This document shows, in pieces, positions 18,123-27,864 of a stretch of 64,000 nt of DNA; the first letter of the stretch is position 1; each line of letters opens with the position of its first letter. Location of the stretch: positions 186,001 to 250,000 of the forward strand of contig NZ_JAWMQR010000003.1 in NCBI RefSeq assembly GCF_033283405.1, written 5' to 3'. Origin of the DNA: Halioxenophilus sp033283405. Lineage in GTDB: Bacteria > Pseudomonadota > Gammaproteobacteria > Pseudomonadales > Cellvibrionaceae. Below the pieces are notes generated by a model. The model made no database searches and was not told the origin of the DNA. It saw nothing but the letters and a program-made list of their open reading frames with translations. The position numbers and the translations under genes were made by a program.

Positions 18123-18782
18123 TTGTCTGAAGCGCCACCCTCGAACCTGAAAAATCGCTTCCGCGGCTTTCTGCCCGTGGTCGTGGATGTGGAAACCGGC
18201 GGTTTTAACTCCGCCACCGATGCCCTGCTGGAGATCGCCGCCGTCACACTCACCATGGATGACCAGGGAGTGCTGCGCCGCGATGAGACCCATCAATTCC
18301 ACATTGAACCCTTTGAAGGGGCTAACGTGGAGCAAACGGCGCTCGATTTTACCGGCATCGATCTGGAAGACCCGGAGCGGCCCGCCGAGCCGGAGATGAT
18401 CGCCATCCCCGAGCTGTTCAAAGCCGTGCGCCGCGCTGTGAAAGCCCACGACTGCAACCGCGCCGTGATCGTCGGCCACAATGCCCATTTTGACCTCGGC
18501 TTTGTCAATGCCGTGGCGGAACGGGTGGACGCCAAGCGCAACCCCTTTCACCCTTTCTCTTGCTTTGATACCGCCACCCTGGCGGGACTGGCCCTGGGGC
18601 AAACCGTATTGGCCAAAGCCTGTTTAGCGGCCAATATCAGCTTCTGTAACCGCTCGGCACACACCGCCGCCTACGACGCTGAGAAAACCGCCGACCTCTT
18701 CTGCTACATCGTCAACCGCTGGCAGAGCCTGGGCGGCTGGCCACCACCCAATAGCGAACCGGATACCGAATCCGAGGCATAA
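18123..18782 (+). CDS. rnt: Ribonuclease T
   Basis: A 219-residue DEDD-family 3'-5' exoribonuclease that trims tRNA and stable RNA 3' ends. Exo motifs: VVDVETGGFN (I), VIVGHNAHFDLGFVN (II) and HTAAYDAEKTADLF (III, with the catalytic histidine). The start is a TTG at 18123 with AAGGGA upstream; no better ATG lies near. It ends just before a strong shared terminator. Confidence 0.95.
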   Translation: MSEAPPSNLKNRFRGFLPVVVDVETGGFNSATDALLEIAAVTLTMDDQGVLRRDETHQFHIEPFEGANVEQTALDFTGIDLEDPERPAEPEMIAIPELFKAVRRAVKAHDCNRAVIVGHNAHFDLGFVNAVAERVDAKRNPFHPFSCFDTATLAGLALGQTVLAKACLAANISFCNRSAHTAAYDAEKTADLFCYIVNRWQSLGGWPPPNSEPDTESEA

Positions 18783-18808
18783 AAAAACCCGGCATTGCCG
18801 GGTTTTTT
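18781..18808. terminator. Bidirectional terminator between rnt and the peroxiredoxin gene
   Basis: ACCCGGC-att-GCCGGGT flanked by A7 on the left and T6 on the right, so it can end both converging transcripts. Confidence 0.9.
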
Positions 18809-18825
18809 CTGTCTCGCTTTGAAGC

Positions 18826-19428
18826 TTACAGCTTGCTGGCGTTGGCAGACAGGTACGCAGCAACACCTTCTGGGTTGGCGCTCATACCTGCGTCGCCCTC
18901 TTTCCAACCGGCAGGACAAACTTCGCCGTGCTCTTGGTTGAACGCCAGGGCATCAACCATACGCAGCATTTCGTCAACGTTACGGCCCAGTGGCAGATCG
19001 TTAACCACTTGGTGACGAACCAAGCCGTCTTCGTCGATCAGGAAGGAGCCACGGAAGGCAACACCACCGGCAGACTCAACGTCGTAGGCTTGACAGATAG
19101 CGTGGGTGATATCAGCTACCAGAGTGAAGCCAACAGCGCCGATACCGCCGTTTTCAACGGGGGTGTTACGCCAGGCGTTGTGAGTCCAGTGGCTGTCGAT
19201 GGAAACACCGATTACTTCTACACCGCGTTTTTGGAATTCGGCCAAACGGCTGTTGTGAGCCAACAGCTCAGAAGGACATACGAAGGTGAAGTCCAGTGGG
19301 TAAAAGAATACTACAGCTTTCTTGCCTTTGATGGTGGCAGAAAGATTAAAGTCATCAACGATTTCCCCAGTACCCAAAACGGCTGGAGCGGTAAAATCTG
19401 GAGCTGGTTTACCAACTAAGACGCCCAT
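18826..19428 (-). CDS. Typical 2-Cys peroxiredoxin (AhpC/TSA family)
   Basis: A 200-residue cytoplasmic thiol peroxidase that reduces hydrogen peroxide and organic hydroperoxides. The peroxidatic cysteine lies in YPLDFTFVCPSELLA, and the resolving cysteine in HGEVCPAGWKEGD near the C-terminus. The length is typical. It sits beside iron-storage genes bfd and bfr, as in Pseudomonas. The upstream DNA carries ATAG-N7-CTAT (19568-19582), half of an OxyR-type pattern, too weak to assign regulation. Confidence 0.95.
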   Translation of the reverse strand: MGVLVGKPAPDFTAPAVLGTGEIVDDFNLSATIKGKKAVVFFYPLDFTFVCPSELLAHNSRLAEFQKRGVEVIGVSIDSHWTHNAWRNTPVENGGIGAVGFTLVADITHAICQAYDVESAGGVAFRGSFLIDEDGLVRHQVVNDLPLGRNVDEMLRMVDALAFNQEHGEVCPAGWKEGDAGMSANPEGVAAYLSANASKL

Positions 19429-20011
19429 GAGAATTCTCCCTCGGTCTGTAATTGCTTAAGTGAATTTGTGGATTCTATGGCTGCACAGCCACCGTGAAAT
19501 GAAGCTGCTATTGAAACAACCGACTACAGTCATAATGCAGGCTTTTTTATGGTACCGGCACCATTCCATAGCAGTGGGCTATCATACACCCTCTATTGGA
19601 GCAGTCCTATAGATTTTTTATATGGTTACCATAGTCTAAGCAATCAAAATAACTCTTTTAAAATCAAATAGTTATTTACCAACCACACTTGTTTGATATA
19701 GATCCAAGCTCCCTCATCCGGCTGGTGACAAACTTATTCCTGTAACTGAGTTTTACTAACAAATCGCATTAATTCACAAATCTTATTGACAACCATTATC
19801 GTTTGGATAGAATTCTCAACAAGGTTTGGGAAGCCAGGTAAGGTTAGGGCGCCAGCTTCATGCCCCCTCTCAATAAAACCTGGGGAGCAACAGCGACTCT
19901 AAACCATGGCAGGCACGGCAAGTGCGCCCTTGAAACCCAATAAAAAGAGCGGGGTCGGCTGTGAACCAAGCCGTTACTGACTCTTCAGGTGCTAATTTGC
20001 GAGTTTTGAGT
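19429..20011. other. Divergent promoter region of the peroxiredoxin gene and bfd
   Basis: No gene seen. Apart from the Fur-type bfd promoter (19782-19813), it has an ATAG-N7-CTAT word at 19568-19582 and is AT-rich between 19600 and 19800. Confidence 0.6.
19782..19813 (+). promoter_or_regulatory. bfd promoter with overlapping Fur box
   Basis: CTTATTGACAACCATTATC (19782-19800) matches the 19-base Fur consensus at 14 positions. It overlaps a TTGACA -35 (19786-19791), which is 16 bases from TAGAAT (19808-19813). Fur-Fe would cover the promoter, so bfd should be derepressed by iron shortage, as is known for bfd genes. Confidence 0.65.
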
Positions 20012-20221
20012 ATGTACGTTTGCATTTGTAAAGGAATAACCGATTCTCAGATCCGCCAGGCAGTTGCCACCACCGGCGGTAATCTGCGGGCTATCCGCAA
20101 CGAGCTGGGCGCCATGACCCAATGCGGCAAGTGCGCACTGCAAACCCGGGATATCGTCCGGCAAGCACTGGCCGAACAGGTTGCCATCATCGACGACGAC
20201 ACCTGCTACAGCGCCGCCTAG
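20012..20221 (+). CDS. bfd: Bacterioferritin-associated ferredoxin
   Basis: A 69-residue [2Fe-2S] protein that reduces bacterioferritin so that stored iron can be released. Cluster ligands are in YVCICKG and, 34 residues on, TQCGKCA, the Bfd pattern CxC...CxxC. The ATG at 20012 gives the family N-terminus (MYVCICKGIT); a GTG at 19961 would add 17 unrelated residues. It lies upstream of bfr on the same strand. Confidence 0.92.
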   Translation: MYVCICKGITDSQIRQAVATTGGNLRAIRNELGAMTQCGKCALQTRDIVRQALAEQVAIIDDDTCYSAA

Positions 20222-20754
20222 CTAAACCTAACCCCTCAGCCAATGACGCGTCTCATCCGCCAACAAGCGTCATTGGTGGATAAATCTCCAGCTACTGCTC
20301 TGCCCGCTCACCCACGCTAGTATTACCCCAGTCAATTTCCTCCGATAACCGTCCAGACATCATTAGCCACAGAAGCCGTACGCACCAGTAACTACTGCAG
20401 CAAGCGCCTTGGTTAACCACAAGGGTGGTACTGCACGGCAGTTAATGCACAGTCCACCCTAGCGTTCCACGTGGGTATCTGACCACAGAAATAACTTTCG
20501 CACACCGGCCCCAGTCGCTTCCCCAAAGCTAGGTTCACTCCCTGGCGCTTTGCAAATGTAATTACACCGCAACAGCAGATAATAAAAATTCTAATTTAGA
20601 TTAAAAATTAGCCCACAAAATCAATAACTTAGATTGACAGTCAACTATTATGCGAAGAGACTAAAGTGCGCCAAGCGACGGCACAGCCACATCAGCACCG
20701 CAGACATCAGCGATAATTCGCCTCATACAGCCCTATCAATCAGAGGAAAATCCA
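20222..20754. other. 533-base spacer between bfd and bfr
   Basis: No coding frame supported. The first 300 bases are GC-richer than the last 200 and could be remnant DNA. The final part is AT-rich and contains CTAATTT-agatta-AAATTAG (about 20591-20611) and TTGACAGTCAA near 20634, probably part of the bfr promoter, but I cannot fix a promoter with confidence. Confidence 0.5.
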
Positions 20755-21234
20755 ATGAAAGGTGACGCAAAAGTAATCGAGTACCTAAATAAAGTACTCT
20801 ACAACGAGTTAATTGCTATCAATCAGTATTTCCTCCACTCCCGCATGTTCAAAGACTGGGGATTAAAATCACTGGCGGACAAGGAGTACCACGAATCCAT
20901 CGATGAGATGAAACATGCCGATCACCTGATTGAACGCATTCTGTTTCTGGAGGGCATACCCAACGTACAGGATCTGGGCAAATTGATGATTGGCGAAAAT
21001 ACTCAGGAGATGCTGGAGTGCGACCTTAAGCTGGAGATGACTGCCATTCCCGATCTACGTGAAGCCATCGCCTATTGCGAATCAGTGCAGGACTACGTCT
21101 CACGTGAGTTGTTTGAGGATATTCTCGAGGATGAAGAGGATCATGTCGATTGGCTGGAAACACAATTGGAATTAATCAACAAAGTCGGCCTGCAAAATTA
21201 TCTGCAGTCGGCGATGGAAGGTGCCAGCAGCTAA
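20755..21234 (+). CDS. bfr: Bacterioferritin
   Basis: A 159-residue four-helix iron-storage subunit. Ferroxidase ligands are visible in NELIAINQYF (Glu18), KEYHESIDEMKHADHLIERI (Glu51, His54) and later EDILEDEEDHVDWLE (Glu127, His130). The heme-ligating methionine is Met52 in DEMKHAD. Twenty-four subunits form the shell. It pairs functionally with bfd. Confidence 0.96.
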   Translation: MKGDAKVIEYLNKVLYNELIAINQYFLHSRMFKDWGLKSLADKEYHESIDEMKHADHLIERILFLEGIPNVQDLGKLMIGENTQEMLECDLKLEMTAIPDLREAIAYCESVQDYVSRELFEDILEDEEDHVDWLETQLELINKVGLQNYLQSAMEGASS

Positions 21235-21308
21235 ACCTCACGCAAATATCAACGGGCGCGGTCTGCTCAGGATCTACCCATTCAGATGCCCAATCAAACC
21301 GCTACCCA

Positions 21309-21342
21309 TAAAAAAGCCGCTCAGTTAAAGCGGCTTTTTTAT
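21309..21342. terminator. Bidirectional terminator after bfr
   Basis: AAAAAGCCGCT pairs with AGCGGCTTTTT around a seven-base loop, with T6 to the right and A6 to the left. It serves bfr and the converging mscS-type gene. Confidence 0.9.
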
Positions 21343-21362
21343 TGTTGCCATCAAAGCGATGA

Positions 21363-22190
21363 TTAACCCTCTTTGGAGAGGTGCACATCCATTTGTGGGA
21401 AAGGAATTTCAATACCTTCGGCATCCAAGCGCAATTTGATGTTCTCCATCAGATCGAAGTAGGTAGGCCAGTAATCGGCCGTTTTCACCCAAGGGCGAAC
21501 AACGAAATTAACAGAGGAATCGGCCAGCTCCAGCAAGCCAATGGTGACATCCTTCTCTTTCACCACCCGCTCATCGGCGGCAACCACCGCAGCCAGCACC
21601 TCTTTCACCTTCTTAATGTCAGCGTTGTAGCTAACACCAATCACCAAATCGACCCGGCGTTCACTTTGAGTGGAGAAGTTGGTGATATTGCCACCCATGA
21701 TAGAAGAGTTCGGGACAATAATGGTTTTGTTGTCTGGGGTGAGCATGGTGGTGGCAAAAATACCGATCTCTTTGATCGACCCCATGGTACCGCCAGCTTC
21801 GACAAAATCACCCACCCGACAAGGGCGAAACAGAATGATCATAACACCGGCGGCAAAATTGGAGAGTGAACCCTGCAAGGCCAAGCCAACAGCCAGGCCG
21901 GCGGCACCGATAACCGCTACCAGAGAAGCCGTCTGAATTCCCACCTGCCCCAACACGGCGATGATGACTACCACCATGGCCAGGTAGTAGATGATATTGG
22001 TTATAAATGATGTGAGTGTGGCATCCAGGTTGCGGGCTGTGAGCGTCCTCTTCAGCAGATTGGTAATAGTTTTAACCAGCCATTTACCAACAAAGAAGAT
22101 AACAATGGCCAAAATAATTTTCACACCATAGACCGCCGCATAATTTACCGCGTTGGTGGTGAGAAACTCGATTATTTCCTCAATGTTCAT
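21363..22190 (-). CDS. mscS: MscS-family small-conductance mechanosensitive channel
   Basis: A 275-residue inner-membrane channel. Three membrane helices lie in the first 110 residues, with the glycine/alanine-rich pore helix AVIGAAGLAVGLALQGSLSNFAAG. The beta domain follows (VGDFVEAGGTMGSIKEIGIF) and then the alpha/beta cytoplasmic cage. It releases solutes on osmotic downshock. Length and pore motif match E. coli MscS; several paralogues are common, so the symbol denotes family. Confidence 0.93.
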   Translation of the reverse strand: MNIEEIIEFLTTNAVNYAAVYGVKIILAIVIFFVGKWLVKTITNLLKRTLTARNLDATLTSFITNIIYYLAMVVVIIAVLGQVGIQTASLVAVIGAAGLAVGLALQGSLSNFAAGVMIILFRPCRVGDFVEAGGTMGSIKEIGIFATTMLTPDNKTIIVPNSSIMGGNITNFSTQSERRVDLVIGVSYNADIKKVKEVLAAVVAADERVVKEKDVTIGLLELADSSVNFVVRPWVKTADYWPTYFDLMENIKLRLDAEGIEIPFPQMDVHLSKEG

Positions 22191-22217
22191 AGTTGAATTC
22201 CTAATGGGCTTGGAAGT

Positions 22218-22235
22218 GCCAGGGCAAGCCCTGGC
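22218..22235. terminator. Hairpin between the ompA-like and mscS genes
   Basis: GCCAGGGC-aa-GCCCTGGC is a perfect stem followed on the plus strand by a T-rich tract. The flanking genes are on the minus strand, so it may instead attenuate or stabilise their transcripts. Confidence 0.45.
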
Positions 22236-22273
22236 GATTTTTGTTTTACTTAGTGACGATTTTTATTGGGCAA

Positions 22274-23419
22274 TTATTGAGCGATGGTTTTCACCTGGGT
22301 TTTTACCACGGCAACCACCCGGCGGTTAGTGGCTCGGTTCTCGGCAGTGTCGTTGTCCACCAGAGGCTTCTCCTCACCGTAGCCGACAGCGGAAACTCGC
22401 TCGGCCGCAATGCCAAAGCGGCTGGTCAACAGACTGGCCACCGATTTTGCCCGACGCTCAGAGAGTGCCTGGTTGTAGGAGGCCGCTCCGCGGTCATCGG
22501 TGTGACCTTCAATCACCACACTGGTATTGACGTATTCACGCATAAAGGTCGCAACCTTTTCCACCTCACCCATGTAGGCCTCTGGCACTTCGTCCGAGTT
22601 ATTGGCGAATTGGACTTTCAGCGTTACTTCGCGATCTTCGAGCAGCTCCAGATAACAACCTTTGCTGTCGACCTTGGCGCCCTTGGCGGTGTCTGGGCAC
22701 TGATCCTGGTAATCGGCAACACCATCTCGGTCGCTGTCCACCGGGCAGCCCACCGCATCAACCACAACACCGGCAGGCGTATCGGCACACTGATCGGCGC
22801 TATCGGCAACACCGTCTTTATCGCTGTCTGCGGGAGTGTTGGCCACCGGAGTCGGTGCCGGTTTGCTGGCGGGCTTGCTCACCGACGAGCTTTTACCGCC
22901 CAACAGAATATTCAAACCAAAGGTAAGCGCGGCATCAAAGGTATCGTCCTCATCACCGTAGATCGCCCGCAGATCAGAACGCAGGGCAACCCGGTCGGTA
23001 AAGTAGTATTTCAAGCCACCCCCCAAATTGAGCATGGTTTCGTCACTGTCGGCGAAGCTGGTTTCGAAATTGCCGCGACCAACACCTCCAGCCAGGTAGG
23101 GTTGCCACTTACCACTGCGGTTGAAGTGGTAAAGGGTATCCAGGCGCAGTTGATCGTGGTCTACGTCAAAATTGCCAAAGCCATCCGCTTCGGTGTTGGC
23201 CTCCAGATAGAGCAGCTCAAATGCCCAGGGGTTGTTAAATTGGTAGCCCACGGCGATGGAGAAGAGCGCGTCATCTTCCAGGTTACGATCATTATCAAAA
23301 AAGTAGTAACCCAAACCTGGGGTTAATGTAATTCCGGAATACTGCTCCTCGGCCATGGTTGGCAGAGTGGCCAGGGAGGCACCGATGGCGGTTAGGGTTG
23401 CGATGGTAAATTTTCTCAT
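22274..23419 (-). CDS. OmpA/OprF-type outer-membrane protein with TSP3-like repeats
   Basis: A 381-residue protein: a signal peptide ending TMAEE, an eight-stranded barrel (about residues 25-195), a Ser/Pro/Lys hinge, two calcium-binding type repeats (DSDKDGVADSADQCADTP and DSDRDGVADYQDQCPDTA), and a C-terminal OmpA peptidoglycan-binding domain with VVIEGHTDDRGAASYNQALS and NRRVVAVVK. It links the outer membrane to the cell wall and may act as a slow porin, as OprF does. It stands as a single gene. Confidence 0.93.
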   Translation of the reverse strand: MRKFTIATLTAIGASLATLPTMAEEQYSGITLTPGLGYYFFDNDRNLEDDALFSIAVGYQFNNPWAFELLYLEANTEADGFGNFDVDHDQLRLDTLYHFNRSGKWQPYLAGGVGRGNFETSFADSDETMLNLGGGLKYYFTDRVALRSDLRAIYGDEDDTFDAALTFGLNILLGGKSSSVSKPASKPAPTPVANTPADSDKDGVADSADQCADTPAGVVVDAVGCPVDSDRDGVADYQDQCPDTAKGAKVDSKGCYLELLEDREVTLKVQFANNSDEVPEAYMGEVEKVATFMREYVNTSVVIEGHTDDRGAASYNQALSERRAKSVASLLTSRFGIAAERVSAVGYGEEKPLVDNDTAENRATNRRVVAVVKTQVKTIAQ

Positions 23420-23617
23420 GATTACGCTCCTAAATAGTGGGCCACTTCTACCAAGAAATGACTTTATTCTTTGTTTTACTCGTGGACGAGTTTCAAGCGG
23501 GCACTAGTGTAACACTGTGTAATAGATAAAATTATGTAAAACCCGGTAAAAAAATAGCAATGGTTTTTGTGAGGCCTTCCCGTTTTCCCACCGGTTGTTG
23601 ATAGAGGGCGGTATAAT

Positions 23618-26248
23618 TTATTCCGCTGCCGCCTCCAGATCAAATTCATTGTCGCAAAGAGGCAAGGTAACTTTAAAACAGGAGCCCTCTCCCAAGCGAC
23701 TTTCCACTGCAATTCGACCACCATGCTTGTTGCAAACCGTATCGACAAAGTGCAACCCCAAGCCCGCACCACTGATCTCCAGGCGACTGCCCGCGCGATG
23801 AAAACGCTCGAAAATTTTGGTCAGTTGCTCGGCGCTGATTCCCTCCCCCTGATCAACAACCGAGATATCCACTTCATCCTGCCGACGCTGCACCAGCAGC
23901 CTGATTTGCGTGTTGGAGTCACTGTATTTGATAGCGTTAGACAACAGGTTAATTAACAGCCGCTCCAACAACTCGCCATCCCCCCACACCCAGATGTCAT
24001 CCATGGAGCGATCGACATTGACCTCGATCGATTTTGCCAGCGCCTGCTGCCGTACCATCAACAGGGCGTTGTCGATCACCGAGTGCATATCGCACAGATC
24101 GAAGTTAGCATCCCCCACCATCTCAGCTCGAGCCAGTTGGAGAAAACTCTCGGCAAAGGAGAGGTTCTTGCGCGCGTAGAGTTCTATCTCGGCCAGTATC
24201 TCGGTAAAGTCGCTCTGACTCGCCGGCTGCTCGCCATACTTTGCGCGATAGTGTTCGATTAATGCCAGAATGGAAACCACTGGCGAGCGCAGATCGTGCG
24301 ACAGGAAATGCAGCGCCTCGGTGCGCACCCGCTCGCTCTCTTTGATGACCGTGATATCGGTAAAACTGAATAACAGGGATTCGCTGTGAGAGAAGAGCCA
24401 TGGCAGCCGGGCGAGCTGCATAAAATACTGTTTTTGATCACCCTTGGCCTGCACCTCGGCGAACAGTTCGACATTGTTGTGCAGCTGCTTTTTCAGTACC
24501 GCCGGCCAACCACCCTCAATTGAGAGCTGTTCCAGGCAGCCCATTAAACTCTCTCCGCGATTACTTTGTACCGTAAAACTGGCTCTGGCCCGGGCATTGG
24601 CAAACAGAATCTCACCGAACAGATTGGCCACCAGCACGGCATCCTGCAGATTTTCCAGGCACTGATCGATTATCGCGCGATTCTCTTCGGCTTTTTGATT
24701 TGCTTCGCGCAAACGGGCAATGGTATCGGTGACCAGCTCGGCGGGTTGGATCTGAGCACGGGAACGGGTGGCCGCATCCAGGTTGGCCAGTGCCGATAGC
24801 CACAGCTGTTGATCAACGGTTCGCCCACCCCCATCCCGCCAAAGCAGTTGACAGGAGCGCAGCTCGTCGTCGATGTGCAAGCTCATCGCCAGTTTGCCGG
24901 CCAGTGTATCGCGATTCGCTAACAGAGTTGGACTCCCAGCCAGAGTTTTGTCGGTGCTCGCTTCAACCAGCTGCCAATCGTCAATGCCGGTCAGCTGGCC
25001 GAGAAAAGTAAGTTTCCGGGTAATTTCCGCCAGCGTGCTGTGTACTGCCGGCGACGCCTGCTGCTCAACCCGAGTCAATTCACGCCGTAAAAAACGCAGC
25101 GCCTGCTCCAGCCGACGCCAGCTCCAGAGCGGATAAAAAATCAGAATCGGTAAAATCGCCGCCAATGGCGCAAACCAGATCTGCAGCACCACCAGGGTTG
25201 CCACCGAAGCCGCCAGCAGAGAGAGCGTCGCCAGCAGTGTTAACAATAGATACTGCCTGGGAGTGGCGCGCAGGCCGGCCATAATCAGGCCAAACACCAA
25301 CAGCACACTGGCGACCAGATGAACACCGGCGGTAACCGGCACCAAGGTGGCACGATTGCGCAGGCTGTTAAGAATATTAGAGTTAAACTCGACACCTGGC
25401 ATAGGCCCAGCGGGCGTGGCAACTATGTCACCCAAGCCCTTGGCGGTAGCTCCGACAATGACAATCTTGTCGCGTAGTGTTCGCTCCGGGATACGGCCGC
25501 TAATCACATCGACGTAAGAGAGAGTAGTCACCCGGGCAGCGGGGCCGGCCAGGGGGATCAGGTTATAAAAATCCCGGGCGATCAGAAACGGCGATGCGGC
25601 CGATGGATTTTCAGCTTGCAAGCCGGGCATCTGCTCCGGCAGGGTGGCGTCACTCAACTGCCACAAGGCATACATTAAATGGGGCCAGTAGGCCTCGCCC
25701 AGCCCCTCTTTCAGGAAGACTGACCGGCAAACGCCATCGACATCGTATTCGATATGTACATGACCGAGGGCAGCGGCGGCCGAAGCCAACTCCGGGGTGG
25801 GCAACACCTCCAAAATCTGGCCACCGGAGTAGGTCTGCTCCATGTGTACCAGAAGGGCAACCCGCCCCATCGCCGAGATAGCCTCGGCAAAGCGATGGTC
25901 GTGGTCGGGGTTGGCCCGGTCGGGTTCGGCAAAGACGATATCAAAGGCAATAGCCTTCACGCCCGCCTCGTTGAGAATATCCACCAACTGCGCGTGCACA
26001 CTGCGCGGCCAAGGCCAGCGCCCCAACTCCAACAGGCTGCGCTCATCGATGGCCAGAATTAAAATATCCGGCCCTATGGCCGGTTTGACCTGGGCAATGG
26101 CGGCATCGTAAAGAGCCTGGTCGACCGAGTAGCCCCAACGTTTTAGCGAAATCATGGCGGCCAGTATGGCCATGGCCAGCGCCAGTAACAGCCGCTCCCA
26201 GGTGATGCTCGAAATACGGTTAAAACGCACCCACCAACACCCAAACAA
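23618..26248 (-). CDS. CHASE2-domain sensor histidine kinase
   Basis: An 876-residue hybrid-free kinase: N-terminal membrane helix (about 18-36), periplasmic CHASE2 domain (about 40-290; DILILAIDERSLLELG, VGATAKGLGD), three membrane helices (305-385), a linker, a PAS-like region (530-635), HisKA with the phospho-histidine His651 in HFLSHDLRSPV, and a HATPase domain with NLLSNAIKY (Asn771), DQGEGIS and GAGLGLHF. The frame opens with TTG at 26248 (or GTG at 26230) and overlaps the FecR-protein stop, so translation is coupled. The sensed signal is unknown. It probably phosphorylates the response regulator at 27865. Confidence 0.92.
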   Translation of the reverse strand: MFGCWWVRFNRISSITWERLLLALAMAILAAMISLKRWGYSVDQALYDAAIAQVKPAIGPDILILAIDERSLLELGRWPWPRSVHAQLVDILNEAGVKAIAFDIVFAEPDRANPDHDHRFAEAISAMGRVALLVHMEQTYSGGQILEVLPTPELASAAAALGHVHIEYDVDGVCRSVFLKEGLGEAYWPHLMYALWQLSDATLPEQMPGLQAENPSAASPFLIARDFYNLIPLAGPAARVTTLSYVDVISGRIPERTLRDKIVIVGATAKGLGDIVATPAGPMPGVEFNSNILNSLRNRATLVPVTAGVHLVASVLLVFGLIMAGLRATPRQYLLLTLLATLSLLAASVATLVVLQIWFAPLAAILPILIFYPLWSWRRLEQALRFLRRELTRVEQQASPAVHSTLAEITRKLTFLGQLTGIDDWQLVEASTDKTLAGSPTLLANRDTLAGKLAMSLHIDDELRSCQLLWRDGGGRTVDQQLWLSALANLDAATRSRAQIQPAELVTDTIARLREANQKAEENRAIIDQCLENLQDAVLVANLFGEILFANARARASFTVQSNRGESLMGCLEQLSIEGGWPAVLKKQLHNNVELFAEVQAKGDQKQYFMQLARLPWLFSHSESLLFSFTDITVIKESERVRTEALHFLSHDLRSPVVSILALIEHYRAKYGEQPASQSDFTEILAEIELYARKNLSFAESFLQLARAEMVGDANFDLCDMHSVIDNALLMVRQQALAKSIEVNVDRSMDDIWVWGDGELLERLLINLLSNAIKYSDSNTQIRLLVQRRQDEVDISVVDQGEGISAEQLTKIFERFHRAGSRLEISGAGLGLHFVDTVCNKHGGRIAVESRLGEGSCFKVTLPLCDNEFDLEAAAE

Positions 26249-27605
26249 TCGCCCACAGGCTCAGCGCCAGCAGCGGCTCCGGCTCCGACGAGGCTTTGGT
26301 TACAGCGGAAAACTGGCTATCTGTGCGCAGGCTGGAGAGCGCTTGTACGCGGTAGTAGAAACCCGTTTTTACACCCTCATCCAGAGCCAGGGTGTACTCG
26401 GGCTGTTGGGTGGTGAAGGTGTAGGCAACCGTATCAAACTCCGGCGAGTTACTGATTTGCAGTTGATAACCCTCAGCCAATGGTACAGGCTGCCAATTAA
26501 GCGCCAGTTGGTCGGCGTTGGCATCGAATTTTAGCGTGGCCTGGTCGCGCTCGGGTGTAGCCAACTGGCCATTAATACAGACCTCCGTGGTACTTGGCAG
26601 CCCAATAAGGCCGGCACTGCTTACAGCCCTCACCACAAGCTGATAGCAGCCCTCAATAAATTTAAAACCGGTATCCGTAAAGCCGGACTCTTGGCTATCG
26701 ACCACCGCCAGCAGGGCATCAGCCTGCTCCTGCCGTTGGTGAATTTCCAGGCGGTAATTATCAATATCGGCCAGTGACCGCCAGGCCAGGGTTAACGGCG
26801 GAAACTGATTGTCAGCGATCTTTTTCCACTTCGGCGCCGGTGGTAAGGGTGTAGGCGTTTGCAGTTCCTGGCCGGCCGCGGCGGCTATACCGAAACCCGC
26901 GGCTACGTCGGCGCTGCTCTCGGCGGCGTCACCAGTGACCGCCACCACCCCTTCATAGACCTCACCCAGCATGAGTTCATTACCCGCCTCCGACTGTTTG
27001 GCCGTGACGCGAAATTCTGTACCACGCACTGCGGCGATAGCCGCCGGGGTGGAGATCTGGAAACGGCTTTTCGGCACCCGTTCCGGTACCCGGGTCTGTA
27101 CCGCACCGGTGGGTAGACGCACTCGGGTGTCGACCCGGCCTTCGGCGTTGGCCACCGACATAGAGTCGAGCACGATGGTGGTATTGGGCTCCAGGCGCAT
27201 AAGGCTGCCGTCACCAAACTGCAAGCCGGCAACGCTCTCGGGCCCGGTTTTAATGGTGGCCCCCAGGGTAAAACTTGCCCCCTCCGTAACCGCAACAAAG
27301 GGTTCTGTGGGCTGGGATTGGTAGCGGACATCACCGGTAAAAAAGACCAGGCGCACCGGCGTTGGCGCCTCACGTAACCAACTCACGGGAAAGTGAATAA
27401 TCAAACCGGGCGGCAAGCGGCGTGGGTAGATCACATTGTTGTAATCACCGAGCTTTAACCAACAATCTTTTTTAACGGTGTAGGTGAGGCAGAGATCCCA
27501 AAGCGTATCGCCAGGACGAACGGAATAGAGCCAATCTTCTTCTGCCTGGGCGGATAAACTGAATGCCAGACAGACCATGAAAATGGCAATCGAGCGTTGT
27601 AACAC
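26220..27605 (-). CDS. Exported LysM-FecR domain protein
   Basis: A 461-residue exported protein: a signal peptide (FMVCLAFSLSAQAEE), a LysM domain (YSVRPGDTLWDLCLTY) for glycan or peptidoglycan binding, a FecR-type domain (about 85-225; GSLMRLEPNTTIVLDS, STPAAIAAVRGTEFRV), fibronectin-like beta modules (about 280-430), and a C-terminal hydrophobic helix (LSLWAIVWVLVGAF). The start is the GTG at 27605, six bases after AAGGAG. The order regulator, FecR protein, CHASE2 kinase suggests that this protein is the periplasmic partner or signal input of the kinase. That role is inferred; the domains are clear. Confidence 0.86.
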   Translation of the reverse strand: MLQRSIAIFMVCLAFSLSAQAEEDWLYSVRPGDTLWDLCLTYTVKKDCWLKLGDYNNVIYPRRLPPGLIIHFPVSWLREAPTPVRLVFFTGDVRYQSQPTEPFVAVTEGASFTLGATIKTGPESVAGLQFGDGSLMRLEPNTTIVLDSMSVANAEGRVDTRVRLPTGAVQTRVPERVPKSRFQISTPAAIAAVRGTEFRVTAKQSEAGNELMLGEVYEGVVAVTGDAAESSADVAAGFGIAAAAGQELQTPTPLPPAPKWKKIADNQFPPLTLAWRSLADIDNYRLEIHQRQEQADALLAVVDSQESGFTDTGFKFIEGCYQLVVRAVSSAGLIGLPSTTEVCINGQLATPERDQATLKFDANADQLALNWQPVPLAEGYQLQISNSPEFDTVAYTFTTQQPEYTLALDEGVKTGFYYRVQALSSLRTDSQFSAVTKASSEPEPLLALSLWAIVWVLVGAF

Positions 27606-27864
27606 GCCATACTCCTTAATGGACGACAAACACCCAAACCCGGGTGCAGCCTGTTAATCAAACGCAAGCAAGAGAGTTGAGACAAAAAAATAAGATGCAA
27701 TAAAAATGATGGGCGACACACTAAGCCACCGCCGGCAAATTACCACACATTGGAAAGCGTCGTACAGGTAAGAAGAGCGCCCTTCTGATGTGCCACAATA
27801 ATCGGCCGCGAATGATTACAGGCCGATGGTCAGGTGAAAGGAAGTAATTGACGCCACCGCAAAT

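Noticed and set aside
19568..19582. OxyR site upstream of the peroxiredoxin gene
   Set aside because: Only ATAG-N7-CTAT, half of the four-part pattern, is present; the continuation does not match.
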